Positions 1 through 11,041 of a stretch of DNA of 64,000 nt are shown here, piece by piece. The number at the start of each line of letters is the position of its first letter. The stretch's first letter is position 1. The position numbers and the translations under genes are program-made. The notes beneath the pieces are model-generated. The model ran no database searches, had not been told where the DNA came from, and worked only from the letters and a program-made list of their open reading frames with translations. Where the stretch lies: assembly GCA_030762935.1 (NCBI GenBank), contig CM060900.1, positions 402,369,632 through 402,433,631 of the forward strand, written 5' to 3'. The stretch is from Hymenopus coronatus. Lineage: Eukaryota; Arthropoda; Insecta; Mantodea; Hymenopodidae.

Positions 1-214
1 CTTTTGTTTTTAATTTTTTAAAAATAATGATAAGAATTCTCATCCATATAATGCATATTATGCACTAGACAAAAGGGTTTGCTAAAAATGAAAAAAATAT
101 TCAGCTCTCTATGCCATTTGGTATTCATTTTATTACTAATAATTTAAAACCCTGCATTCTCCTCTAAAATTGCTTGGCACTTTTCAGACAGTATTTTGCT
201 ATTCGGGCTGGCAC
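1..214 (+). repeat. direct repeat, copy A
   Basis: This stretch is closely similar to 6735-6949. Shared blocks include 'gacaaaagggttt', 'cagctctcta' and 'cattctcctctaaaattgct', and the similarity stops abruptly at 'gggctggca' in both copies. The left copy probably began before the window. The two copies bracket the BEL/Pao relic and both end in CA, so they could be its LTR 3' ends. They could equally be two copies of an unrelated interspersed repeat. Not coding. Confidence 0.7.
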
Positions 215-1006
215 TAAAAGCGTTATGGGAGTGCACAACAATCTATGAGCTAAACTGTTTAGAACAGCATGTTTGAGAGGGATTAGGTTGAAACTATTAT
301 GCAGTTATCAGAATATGTAGGCTTTCTGTATGTACTAAAATTGAAATGGTAATGTGCCTTCATTTTCAATTTCCATGGTAAATTGTATAGCTCTCTTCTG
401 CACATTGAGTGACTTGAGAGAATCTTGGATGAATCTTTTGTGTTCTATTGTAAAGATATCTACATACCTATGTCAAACTTTGTAGTTGTGTGTTTCTAAG
501 CTGCTCATGAAAAAATCAGCATGGAATGATGAAATGGATTGCCCATAGTTAAGTCTGAAATTTATTGATAGTACCTGTTGCTCAAAATGAAACTACTTTA
601 TATGTTGCAAAGTTTTCCAGATTCATAAGGTCATCTACCGTGCGACCCTAATACATCTAAACAGTGTCAGTGCGCAGTGTCTTTCCACTACGCACACGGA
701 AACATAACACACAGCTGCTGTAATAAGGCCACGGTGGTGACTTGTTTTTCTGTGCTCTGAAAGTGCAGTATTAAGCTGACTGTGATATTGTGTGATTGAG
801 TTATTACCAGTATGTTTTATTATTTTGACCTGTACTTAGTCACAAAGTGTATTATGGCTCAGCATTTGTTTTCTAATGCACAGCATGTATTTATTTATAA
901 TTTGTATGTGTTAACACATTTTGTGAGCGGACTCTCAATAGTGTATACAAGGCAAAATTGATCCACACTTAATTTAATACTTTTCACAAGCGAGACTTAG
1001 GTGGCT

Positions 1007-1370
1007 TGGTTCCACCTTCATGGATATGTATGTACACAAAGTAATCATTATTGGAGCTCTGAGAAACCTATATTGTTTGTGAAATACCCCTTCATGACAA
1101 AAAAATTTGTGTATTGTGCGCCATTAACACAGGAAGAGTTATATGCCCAGTTCCTGTCCATACATACATGACAATATTGCCCCCCTTTTTTGAAAGAATT
1201 AACAGACAGGGAGCATGATTTTGCCTTTTTTCAACAAGAGTCTGCAAAAGCTCATACAGCCAATCTTTCGATGAGAACAATTGAAAGTGTGTTTCAGGAC
1301 AGAATTATTATTAGAGATTTGTAGCCCCCTCAGGCTGAGAGGGCTACGAGTTTTTGGCAATCTTCACATC
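1007..1370 (+). pseudogene. Tc1/mariner-superfamily transposase fragment
   Basis: Translating from 1007 gives WFHLHGYVCTQ, then YWSSEKP. After frame changes comes a stretch containing DREHDFAFFQQESAKAHTAN and IIIRDLWPPQAE. These match the middle and C-terminal parts of the DDE transposase family represented better at 53843-54828 (WFHLSGYVN, YFQQDGATCHTSN). The second catalytic residue reads E (QQE) where the related copy has D. The ends were not found and there are frame breaks, so this is a dead fragment. It lies between direct repeat copy A and the BEL/Pao gag, possibly as a nested insertion. Confidence 0.6.
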
Positions 1371-2345
1371 TCCAGTAAGTCATTCTGGTTCAGTTCCATT
1401 CCTACTTCCTTAGCATGCCTCTTTAACTATCAAAATGAATGATGCAGAGAAATGCATTCTTATAAGGAAAAGAGCAGTGCTCAAATCAAAGTTAACTCGA
1501 ATCAGTAGTTTTATCAACTCTTTCAAGTGAGAAAAAAATTGTTGGGAACTATTGCCGATGAGTACAATATCATTCAAATGCAATTAGAAGTAGAGGATTC
1601 TGAGGAGCAGTCTCATGATGCTGACAGAGCAGCCTTTGATGATTCGTGTTTGGAAATAGAATCCAAATTAGAATCATTGTTAAATTCAGAAGCTCAACCT
1701 CCATCCATGAGTGACAATGGCAGTAGCAATAATGCTGTTAGATTACCGACAATTTTGCTGCTAACTTCAGTGGTGCCTTGCAAGAATTAATGCATTTTCA
1801 TGATACCTTTCAAGTTTTGATTGTAAATAATGACACATTAACAGACGTTCATAGGTTTTATTATTTACTCTCGTGTTTGTTGGGAGAACTGCACCAGTTG
1901 ATAGCAAATTTACCTGTAACACACGCGACAACTTTAAAGTTGCATGGAATTTAATTTGTGCCTGGTATAACAATCCAAAGCTGATACTGGACTTTCATGT
2001 AAAGGAACTGCTCTCTCTGCCATCTGCAAATCAAGATTCTCCTAAAGAGCTTCGAGCTTTGACAATCACTAGCAATTTAAATGCCATAGAAGCTCTGAAA
2101 TTAAACCCCCCCCCCCCCTGCATGAAGTAATGTTGTCGCATTTAGTTTTAAAATGCATTATTTTGGGCCATAGGAAACAACTTGAAGTGACACCTCTCCC
2201 CCATTGAGCAGTCTGATTAGCTTTCTGGAGGCTAATTGCCAAACACTTGAGATTGTTACTGCCAGCATCACCATTGTAGAAAATAAGATGTGATCCCTGG
2301 CACACATTCTAAAGTATCATGTCAATCAGACACAAACAATACTGT

Positions 2346-2575
2346 AACTAAGAGATGTTTCCGGGCTGTTTTGCCGTGGTCTGCTGGTGTTAGAAGTCCC
2401 AGACATTTCGTCCACAACTACGGTGGACATCTTCAGTGGCACAGTCAAAGTTTTCTTGGAGAAGGTTTCGCTGCATCTAAACGTCTGGGACTTCTAACAC
2501 CAGCAGACCACGGCAAAACAGCCCGGAAACATCTCTTAGTTACACTGACTGCGGCCGTGAAAGCCTACGTTCTCT
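2346..2575 (-). mobile_element. short Penelope-derived hairpin insertion
   Basis: A 230-bp segment is flanked by an exact 15-bp duplication, cacaaacaatactgt, at 2331-2345 and 2576-2590, so the insertion limits are well defined. It consists of two nearly perfect inverted arms of about 57 bp (2347-2404 and 2483-2540, sharing 'ctgctggtgttagaagtccc' and its complement) around a unique centre, followed by a short tail. The minus strand of the centre has a hammerhead-like core (separate entry). Target duplications of this length, inverted termini and hammerheads are known traits of Penelope-like elements. No RT is present, so it is a non-autonomous or severely truncated copy. Confidence 0.75.
2402..2436 (-). 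ncRNA. hammerhead-ribozyme-like motif
   Basis: Read on the minus strand: CTGAAGA (2436-2430), one extra T, GTCCAC (2428-2423), a 7-base loop, GTGGAC (2415-2410), then GAAATGTC (2409-2402). This has the hammerhead order CUGANGA, stem II, GAAA, short stem III, GUC cleavage triplet. Stem II is a perfect 6-bp helix. The unpaired T before stem II departs from the textbook core. The short ATGT segment looks like a decayed ACGT palindrome; the other arm retains AAACGTC. Self-cleavage by this copy is doubtful; descent from a Penelope-type hammerhead is the inference. Confidence 0.5.
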
Positions 2576-2883
2576 CACAAACAATACTGTTTCTTGTATT
2601 TTATGCAATACTGCCCACGGCATAATCAAAAGCACAAATGATAGCAATTTCAATGTTAAGGATTGTATCACGTTTGTGAAAGAATGCAATTTGCATTATA
2701 ACTGCTTGAGGGGGATCACAGACTTAGCACTTGTGATGCAGGAAGTTGTATAAAATATGCAACAAGAAACATACCTCACTGCATTATGACTAAAATAATG
2801 GATCTCTGTCTAGCAACACTTGAAGGCAATCCTATCATTCTTTAAGAGAAACACATCCGCACAGTGAGGTATTACTATCAACA

Positions 2884-5289
2884 ATGGTAGTTTACATTGT
2901 GGAATATAAGGGCAAGTTTCATCATTGCAGGGCATTACTAGACAGCACATCTCAAATGAACTTCATTTCACGTGATCTGGCTGAACGGTTGCAGTTGCAA
3001 CTGGATCAGCACTCAGTACCTATCAGTGGCATCAGCAATTTAGAGCAACAGCTTAAACCAATTTCTGTCCAGAGTGGGCACCTACAGTAATAACCATAAT
3101 GCCATATTGTCTGCTCAGTTCTACACCAGATTACAGAAACACTGCCATCCTTGGCGATAAATTACAATTGGCAGCTACCTGCTGACCTTACCCTTGCTGA
3201 TCCAAATTTTAATAAACCCAGAGGAATAGATTTACTCCTGGGGGCAGCAGTATTTTTTGAGATACTGAAACCTGAGCAACAATCTAGAGATTCCTACCAT
3301 GCAAAATACTGAGTTACGTTGGATCATTTCAGGACATGTGCCTTCCCCTTCAGCACAACTCATGAGAAGCTCACCCACTTGTCTAGTAACCACTAACAAC
3401 AAATTGCTAGCACAAATGGAAAGCTTTTGGCTACAAGAAGAAGCAGCCACACGTCAACTGTCAAAGAAGGAACGGCAATGTGAGGAATACTTCTCAGAAA
3501 CTTTAAAACATAACAATGCAGGGAGCTTCTTGGCAAGACTGCCTCTTTGCTGGTGTGCTGCAGAACTTGGTTGTTCCTTTGAGAATGCTAGAAGGAACTT
3601 TGTATATTTGGAGAGGAAACTGCAAAGACAACCTAGCTTAAGAAAAGAATACACAAACTTCATGTCTGGACACATGGAGATTGTGAACACTAAGACAAGA
3701 AATGCTACTGCATGCCACATCATGTTGTGGTGAAGGAGTCCAATAGCCCCATAAAACAGAGTAGTGTTCAATGCATCGGCTAAAACTACATCCTCAGTTT
3801 CTCTAAACGATCTGATGATAACTGGACCAACTGTGCAACAGGACCTATTTTCTATTGTTCTCCTGTTCCACATGTACAGATATGCACTGACAGAGGACAA
3901 AGAGAAAATGTATAGGCAGATCATAATGCACAAATCCGACAGAGATATGCAGAGAATTTTCTGGTGTGAGACTTCCAATGAGTTGCTTAAATCGTACCAC
4001 TTAATGATGGTCACGTATGGAACTTTGGCAGCTTTGTTTTTGACTATTCAGTGTCTGTTGCAGGTGGCAATTTACAATGACCATTTGCATCCCAGCATAG
4101 CTGAAATCAAACAAGATGACCTGCTGACTGGAACGAGTACAGTAGAAGATGCTATTGAGTTATGTATAGCTATGGTGTCAATTCTTCAAACTGCAGGATT
4201 TTCTTCAAGAAAATGGTGTTCCAACAACTTGTAGATTTTGAGTACAGTACCAGCAGAACTTTGTGTGGGTGACACAGTCTGGAGTGTTCCCTTTTGAGAT
4301 GGAGCAGTAAAACCCTTGGATTGAACTGGCATTCTGGAAGCGACATATTGCAATTCACTGTCTGATAATAGACATGACAACTCTAGGTGGACGAAAAGGA
4401 CAGTGCTTGCTAAAGTCACCTCTATATATCACACCTTGGGTTTGCTGGGCCCTGTGATTGTAGTGTGCAAGCTCTTTATTCATGGTCTTTGGCAAGAGCA
4501 CAAAGACTGGGATGAATTCCTTAATGCTAAGTTACATCTGCATTGGAAAAGGCTTCTTGATTACCTTCCAGAATTGAACAATATCTGTATTCCATGAAGA
4601 GTAACTGCCACCGAAGAGAATATTTCCATGGATCATCATGGATTTTCAGATGCATCTGAGAAGGCATATGGTGCCTATGTATACCTACATTGTATGACGA
4701 CAGATGGGAATACCACCACTGCTCTGCTTTCCTCCAAGTCTAGGGTTGCACCAATGAAGCAGGTGTGTCTGCCAAGATTGGAGTTGAATGGTGCTGTACT
4801 ACCCTGAGAGCAGATGGAGAAGGTATGCAGCGCATTGAACTTAAACATCATTTGGGAACATTTCTGGGCAGATTCAACAATAGTGCTTGCCTGAGACTCG
4901 CATGACAAATAGAGTAGCGGAAATTCAGTTCCTTACACTTCAAGGAATGTGGAGACATGTGTCATCAGAAGAAAACCTGTTTATCTAATTTCCAGAGGAA
5001 CAGACCAACAAGGACTACAACATAGTCAGCTATGGTGGGAGGGATCTGACTGGCTCTCTCAGGACAGCTCCACATGGTCATAAATAAAGGGAGCATACAT
5101 CAGAAGCAGCGACATTTCCGAGCAGAAGAGAACAAGCATCTGTCTGCTCAATACTATTTTGAACTAGAGGAGACTTGGATCAAATTTTCCAAGTGGTTTA
5201 CACTTCAGCGAGTCATTGCCTACACACTTGGAGTTAGCTACAGTTCAAGACATTACTTAACAGCCAGCTGTTGTGGGGGGGGGGGATAA
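2884..5289 (+). pseudogene. BEL/Pao pol (protease, RT, RNase H), broken
   Basis: Protease region: CRALLDSTSQMNFIS near 2928. The active-site triplet reads DST rather than the usual DSG. The linker LADPNF..PRGIDLLLGAAVF follows at about 3197-3250, then CEEYFSETLKH and FENARRNFVYLERKLQ (3470-3660). RT: FNASAKTTSSVSLNDLM, DKEKMYRQIIMHKSDRD and DDLLTGTSTVEDAIELC (3760-4170). RNase H: HGFSDASEKAYGA at about 4635, then WADSTIV-like and LWWEGSDWL-like remnants (4860-5060). Similarity ends with LQRVIAYTL near 5235, before integrase. Several stops and frame changes make it non-functional. Confidence 0.8.
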
Positions 5290-6734
5290 GAACAGAAGGA
5301 TACGCCACAACTCAACTCATCCAGCAAAAAGTCGAAATGGTCTTCAGAAATTACTTACTACAAATTTCACAAAATCTTAAAAAAAAAAAAAAAAAAAAAA
5401 CATCTACTTAACCCCACAAAATAAATTCTGTTTGGTAAACTACTCTGCACCAATTCGAAGGACCTTATGCTTCAGAACAATAGGGGAGTTGAAAACCAAT
5501 TGCTCTGAATGTAACAATATAATTATACATATCCCGCACCTAAAACCTTGCACTTGACAGTTTAGGTAGCTTCACGTAATGTTGGCTATATTGTGGTTGC
5601 AACATTGTTACAGTTGCAACAACAGTTGATTATGAACCTTTCTACTGTATCTAAAGTAGCATATAAACAGTGTAATAGTAGTGAATGCCCATGAATAATA
5701 ACTAATTAATTATTATTGTTAACTGAAAATAACACATGCATAATAAATTGCAACATATGTAGAATAAATTACGTACTTTCAACAATTTAGAACAAATGAA
5801 TGCAAACTGCTTGTTACAAAGAGAGAAATGAAACAGATATATACATAATATAACAGAGTACATTTCATTAACTGGTTTAAAATTCCTTCTAAATATGAAG
5901 TTGTCACCATCTCAGAAACATAACCATCACCATCATGTTTCACTCCCTTGTTAGCCATTTTTGTGCCAATCACGATATAATACTTTTAACAGCAGGAAAG
6001 TCTGTGCATTTTCTAGGTAGCCATAGAAAAACGTTTTCTGGTCCATTTCAGGACCTTATATTTACACTCCAGAGTGCTAAATTAGCTCCAAATTTAGTTT
6101 CTCTAGCTGAGGTTTGTTTATGTTGTTTGAAACATGGCATCGTCTAGCCAAAGGTTACAAACCGAAGAGAAAATAAGAGCTGCATTTCGCAATGCATTAA
6201 AAGAAAGCTAGTGATTTTGAATTTTCATACCTTGATGAAAGAGTTTCAGACATCGACATAAGAGAGAAAGATATATTCTAACTTCAGCAATGAAAATGCA
6301 TTCAATAACAATGGCCCTCATACGCATACATCAGTGTACTTATCAAAATGGAATTATGAAGGTGTAACCAGATGACACATACAATGTGAATCAACCATTC
6401 AGCTATGCAACAACACAAGTGCTAAATTAAACAGTAATCTACGTTACATTTGTATCCTATTGCTTTAAATTATTTTCATTAATAGTGCTATAATGCTTAT
6501 CTGTGTGTGTTTTGGGGAGTTGTTTTTGTTTTGTTTTTTGTTTTCTTTTCAGTTTTTAGCCTTCAGGTTATGTGAATTCATTTTTTGTATTTTATAAAAT
6601 AAAATGCAAGACCAAAACAGAATGCTGTTTTAGTAAAGATATATCTGTACCTCCATTTAATTAGCCTGAACTTTTTGTGTTGTAAGGTTTGCATGCCTAA
6701 TTATCGATTATTTTGGAATTTTAAATTTTCTTTT
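5290..6734. other. no gene recognised
   Basis: AT-rich sequence with a poly-A run at about 5379-5401 just after the BEL/Pao truncation point, which may be the tail of another retroposed fragment. No integrase, splice-flanked exon or tRNA-like box was recognised. Confidence 0.5.
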
Positions 6735-6949
6735 CTTCAGTGTTTAATTTTTTTTTTAAATATTGAAGAGACCTCTCATTCATATAATGCTTATTATACA
6801 GTAGACAAAAGGGTTTATTAAAAATGAAAAATGATTCAGCTCTCTAAGTCATTTGGTACTCATTTCATTATTAATAATTTAAAATCCAGCATTCTCCTCT
6901 AAAATTGCTTGGCATTTTTCAGACAGCATTTTGCTATTTGGGCTGGCAC
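6735..6949 (+). repeat. direct repeat, copy B
   Basis: Second copy of the segment at 1-214, diverged by scattered substitutions and small indels. It also ends at 'ggctggca', after which the two loci share nothing (ctaaaagcg after copy A, cacttaacg after copy B). If these are LTRs of the BEL/Pao relic, this is the 3' one. No 4-6 bp target duplication could be tested because copy A runs off the window. Confidence 0.65.
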
Positions 6950-7869
6950 ACTTAACGTGCATAGTCCAGAGCTGCTGCAGTTTGCTGCACGGTTTTATCA
7001 AAAAGATAAGTGAAGATTTGTTGCAACTATTATTTTTATATTAATATTTGTGTTATTCTTCACTGTTACTAGCTTCTTTTTACATTTATAATAATATGAA
7101 GCTTGCGAAGAACAACTCGAGCACATGTTGGAGATCACAAACTGAGGCATGCATAGGAAATAGTGAGATCTTGCAAAATAGCCGCTTAGGAGTTCCATTT
7201 ACACTTTTTGACCAAATGACCAAAATACTGCCTTATGATTGGTTCAGAAAGTCTAATAAGTAAAGCTTTTCATCTGTTTTTTATGAGTTAACTGCAAGGA
7301 TTCAGCAGCAGGGATGTAGATAAAATGAAAAGAAATTTAGAAACTAAATTAAAGGAACACTTGAGACACCTCAAATACCAATACTGATAAACCTGTAGCT
7401 TCACACCAGTTCTGGACAACCAATAACAAAATCACACCAAACATAGTACTCTTAAAACCTACACAACAGAGTTGGATATTTGGGAAAATATTTTAATTAT
7501 AAAAACAAACACTGCTAGATAAAATTTTAATTGCTGCCATGAATCAGTTATGGAAGTACACCACTCCACCACTAATATCACAAACAAGTCAGTCAATTCT
7601 TATGATGGGGGAAATAGCTCTTGAAACTGGTCAGTACAAAAGATATAAGTGGTGTATGTGTTTCTGTGAAACTTTCCCATAAATTTTAAGTATTTCTTGT
7701 CTTCTGCTGAGATGATTCTAAAACAGTCACAGGAGCACTAATATCAAGGTGATATATTTTCTCTACATATAGAACTTCACGACTATAAAATGGAATGTGG
7801 TGTCTCCATTTTTGGAGCTTTGGAGCACGACCTGAAATCAATGTTTCAATGGAAGTGGCAACAGGTTTC
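6950..7869. other. no gene recognised
   Basis: Low-complexity AT-rich sequence. Short open frames around 7048-7263 have no recognisable motif. The last ~150 bases before 7870 may be a decayed upstream part of the transposase fragment that follows. Confidence 0.4.
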
Positions 7870-8170
7870 AGAATTCTCCCATTATTATGCAGGACAATGC
7901 TTGGGTGCACGTGGCACTCCCTAGATCTGTACCATTGCCGGGGTTGGGAAATGCTTTACCATCTGCCATCTGCCATATTCACCTGAACTAAGCCCTTGTG
8001 GCTATGACTTAATCCAGAATATGAAGGGACTACTTTATGGAATTTGATTTAGGAATGTTCCTGAAATCCTACAGGGATTAGAGCACTCCATCATAAACAT
8101 CAACAGGTCAGAAGTACTGCAATCAGTGACAGCTTATGACTTGCAAGTTTGGGAGGGCAGAAGGTGAAAC
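7870..8170 (+). pseudogene. mariner-type transposase C-terminal fragment
   Basis: In changing frames the segment gives IIMQDNAWVHVAL (the second catalytic Asp block), PELSPCGYDLIQNMKG (the third catalytic block, with G where related transposases have D), and FRNVPEILQGLEHSIININR (a conserved C-terminal block). This is a different subfamily from the three mariner copies elsewhere in the window, whose corresponding block reads LAPSDYHLFG. The N-terminal half and ends were not found. It is inactive. Confidence 0.6.
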
Positions 8171-9120
8171 TATTGCTTTACATGGCAGTTTTTATTCTAC
8201 AATTTCCAGAAAATGTTTGTAAACAAAAGGAACCATATGAACTAAAATACTGTTCCATATAATTCTTGTTCAGTTGACTGCATGTATTTTCATATATGTA
8301 AGTAAAATTTAGAAATTCAGCCTGCAATAAAATGCATCTATGAACATGAATGTAAATTATATGAATTTATATTGTATTATGTATTTGCCTTTCACTAGCC
8401 TTAAGCCATTTATACAATACCGAGCACCTGTCTGCTAAAATTTTAGAACACATATCCTGGCAATGTTTTCACAAAATAAATTATTTACAAATTGTAATCA
8501 CACATACAGAGAAGCTGGTGTTTCAGAATATATTTCTTCCAACTTTTAGTCTTACTATCTACAATATTTATTCAGAATTGCTTAAGCAAAAAGTATAGCT
8601 TGTTTATGCTTTTGCCCTTAGAGAGCATCTTATTGCTTTGCTGTTATTGTTAAGAGCAGTGTTTACAACATCAGACTCATACCCACCAAGAGAACAAAAT
8701 AAAGTGTAGGAAATGATAATGCATGTATAAGTCTTTCAAAAAAGTAACCCACTTAATATTCTGTAAATCGTCCATTCTTCTTTCTTTCTCTTTGGTAAAA
8801 TGGTTGAAATCAGATGCGATGAGAAGGGCATTTTTAACGGAATGCTAAAGCACAGAGTCTGTCTTCATGGTGCTGTCAGCATATTTATTTTTTGGGAGTT
8901 GTACACCTTTCACATTCTGATGTGGACTATGGAATTTTGTAAATGTTGCATTGCTATTTATACTGTTCATTATGATTCCTTAACTAATTAATTTTACTTT
9001 AAACACACACTTAGTTATTTAACAATCCACTATGAGCCACAATTACACTCAAGTTGGTGGTTAATTCAGATATTTTACAAATACATACATCTGAACATTG
9101 CTAGCTATGGAACTAACAAA
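8171..9120. other. no gene recognised
   Basis: AT-rich non-coding sequence. The 63-codon open frame at 8800-8991 has no motif I recognise and no splice or start context that would make it convincing. Confidence 0.4.
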
Positions 9121-10408
9121 TGCTGGTCATACTGAAAGTCGTGAGCAACGCATTTTTAAAATTCAAATTCCAACAATATAACAAAAAGGACTGCAGGATC
9201 ATAATCTCCAGACTTTACACCACATGGTGCCATATTGTGATGACATTAGCTTGTATCATGTGACCATAAGCAGCATTTCCAAATGGCAGACATCAATGTA
9301 TATTTCAACATGTGAAGGCATTGAATTCCTTGTTAAAGAGGGATAATCAGCTGCTGAAATTCACCTTAGATGTCGTCAATGTGCCTATGGGGATGTCTGC
9401 ATGGGTGCTAACAGAGTTAGGAGATGGGAGAAGCATTTCAAAGACAGAAAAACGAGTATCCAAGATGAGCCTTGTAACGGTCATCTGTGAACTACCTCCA
9501 TGGAATGCAACAAGGAAACAGTTGACAAGATCATTACAGCAGATAGACATATCACTGTGGATGAAATCACTGCACAACTTTCAGTAGGACATAGTGCAGT
9601 GCAAGAAATTATACAATGCTTAAGTTGCCAAAAATTTTGTGCCTGTTGGGTTTATTGTCTGAAGCTCTCAATTTTCAGAGAAGAACCATCAGCCAAAACC
9701 TTCTTCAAAGATTTCAAAATGAAGGTGATGATTTTTTTATGATTGTGATAGGTGATGGAAGTTGGTTCCATTATTATGAGCCTGAAACAAAATGTCAGGG
9801 TATGGAATAGGATCATTTATATTCCCATCGAAAAAGCAAAGACAGTGAATCTGCTAGAAGGGTTATGGGTAGCAACTTCTGGGATGCAAAGAATTGCATT
9901 CTGATTGATTTTCTTGAACCTGGACAAACCGTAAATGCTGCTCGCTATATCCGACACTTTGGAAGCTCCATCATGCATTGCATGATAACAGCCCTGGAAA
10001 GAAAATCATCCTGCAACAGGATAGTGCATGTCCTCATACTGATTGTCTCACAATGGAGAAGATCAGAACATTTGGATGGAAAACTCTTCCACATCCTCCC
10101 TACAGTCCCAACTTGGCACACTCTGAATACCATCTTTTTGGTTTCATTAACAGGTGCAATGCCAATTGTATGAAATGGTGGAGGGAACTCAGAAAGCAGA
10201 GCATCAGTGCATTTATGCAGCTGGAATAGATTCTATTGTAAGGGTATTTTCCAAGTTACAGAACGATGGGAAAATTATGTGCAAAGATATGGCTATGTTG
10301 AAAAATGAGAAAAAAGTCTGTAGATTACAATGATAAACTTGGTTTCTCTAAAAAATAAATATTAAGACGTTTAAAAACTGTTGCTCACTACTTTCAGCAT
10401 GAACTCTT
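9121..10408 (+). mobile_element. mariner transposon, copy 1 (decayed)
   Basis: The ends are inverted: left catactgaaagtcgtgagcaac and right gttgctcactactttcagcatg, reading inward. The same termini occur in copies at 41838-44881 and 51460-52765. Length about 1.29 kb suits mariner. Relics of a transposase start at ATG 9283 (MADINV), with helix-turn-helix-region scraps ITVDEITAQLSVGHSAVQEI, then GDGSWFHYYEPETK (first catalytic D block), LQQDSACPHT and EYHLFGFI. The third catalytic D (SDYHLFG in copy 3) reads SEYHLFG. The flanking dinucleotides are AA rather than TA, presumably mutated. It has many stops and is inactive. Confidence 0.85.
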
Positions 10409-10912
10409 AATTAAACACCAGTGAATCACAGCTATGAGTTGCGATAACTATGTATTATGTGCAAACAAATGCTACTAACATAAAAGACAATATAAGGGGG
10501 ACTATTGCTTTTTTACTCTGAATTGCTTTAACTATACAGTATAGTACTTTAAATTGCACTATACTTTAAGAATTAATTTAATTTAAAATCACTTCACATA
10601 AATTTAAATGTATCCTTATGGGACAGACTGCATTTTGAAATCACCAATAGCAAAGCACCTTGTTCTGTGCCAAATTTTGTTACCTCCCTATTCCCCTCGT
10701 CAACAGAAGAAATGTTCCCCTCCACACATCTTCCTGTTAGCAGTGGGTTAACAACACTGGTGATTACATAAAAGGTTGTAGCAGTTTCAGACATGTATCA
10801 TTTATAATTGCCATTATTAAAGTTACAATCCATCATCCTTGCACTGCACACTTAAAATTAAAAATGAATATCTAATATTTATACAACTTGTAGTTGCATA
10901 AATTTTACATAC
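10409..10912. other. Crk intron or downstream sequence
   Basis: AT-rich; it follows the Crk SH3 exon on the minus strand and begins with that exon's donor site. No further Crk exon (linker or second SH3) was recognised here or in the rest of 1-10912. Confidence 0.5.
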
Positions 10913-11041
10913 TTTCTGGACATATGGCACAGGTATGGAACCAGTTTGCCCCAGGCTGTTGCGAGCAGTCCACCATTGGTCCTCATCTTTAGACAATACT
11001 GTAAGAACTTCACCTTTCTTGAAAGGAAGGTCATCTTGGTC
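10913..11041 (-). CDS. Crk: Crk adaptor, exon encoding the first SH3 domain
   Basis: A 43-codon exon in phase 0 at both ends. It is preceded by the acceptor atttcacag (11050-11042) and followed by the donor gtatgt (10912-10907). It encodes DQDDLPFKKGEVLTVL, then KDEDQWWTARN and GSIPVPYVQK, which are the RT loop, the WW pair and the ALYDY-type SH3 ending PVPYV. In Crk-family adaptors this SH3 domain binds proline-rich partners such as C3G and DOCK180 and links tyrosine-phosphorylated receptors and focal adhesions to Rap/Rac signalling in the cytoplasm. It joins cleanly to the exon at 25530-25734 (EGS then DQDD). The linker and second SH3 exons must lie at lower coordinates, probably outside the window. 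Confidence 0.96.

Larger units (their letters stand above)
1435..2760 (+). pseudogene. BEL/Pao gag, broken
   Basis: The likely original start is the ATG at 1435 (MNDAEKCILIRKRA). A frameshift near 1528 leads into a stretch with DEYNIIQMQLEVED and VRLPTILL. Further broken pieces include LMHFHDTFQVLIVNNDTLTD and FLEANCQTLEIVTASI, typical of the Pao-type gag N-terminal region. Beyond the hairpin insertion the frame resumes with CILCNTAHG and CNLHYNCLRG, which resembles the zinc-knuckle region. A C-tract of about 12 bases at 2107 disrupts the frame as well. The product would have been the structural protein that packages element RNA. Confidence 0.75.
1435..5289 (+). mobile_element. BEL/Pao LTR retrotransposon relic
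   Basis: The order gag, zinc-knuckle region, aspartic protease, reverse transcriptase, RNase H is that of BEL/Pao retrotransposons, and conserved blocks of each occur in order on the plus strand. The reading frame is broken many times, so nothing here can be translated through. The match ends near 5270 at a run of G, before any integrase domain, so the element is 3'-truncated. Clear LTRs were not identified; the ~200-bp direct repeat (1-214 and 6735-6949) is a candidate. A Penelope-derived hairpin interrupts gag at 2346-2575. Confidence 0.85.

Noticed and set aside
2290..2625. 111-codon open frame through the hairpin
   Set aside because: It crosses both inverted arms and the target duplication; the frame is fortuitous.
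3454..4014. 186-codon open frame on the minus strand
   Set aside because: It is antisense to the BEL/Pao pol relic, whose plus-strand motifs are clear.
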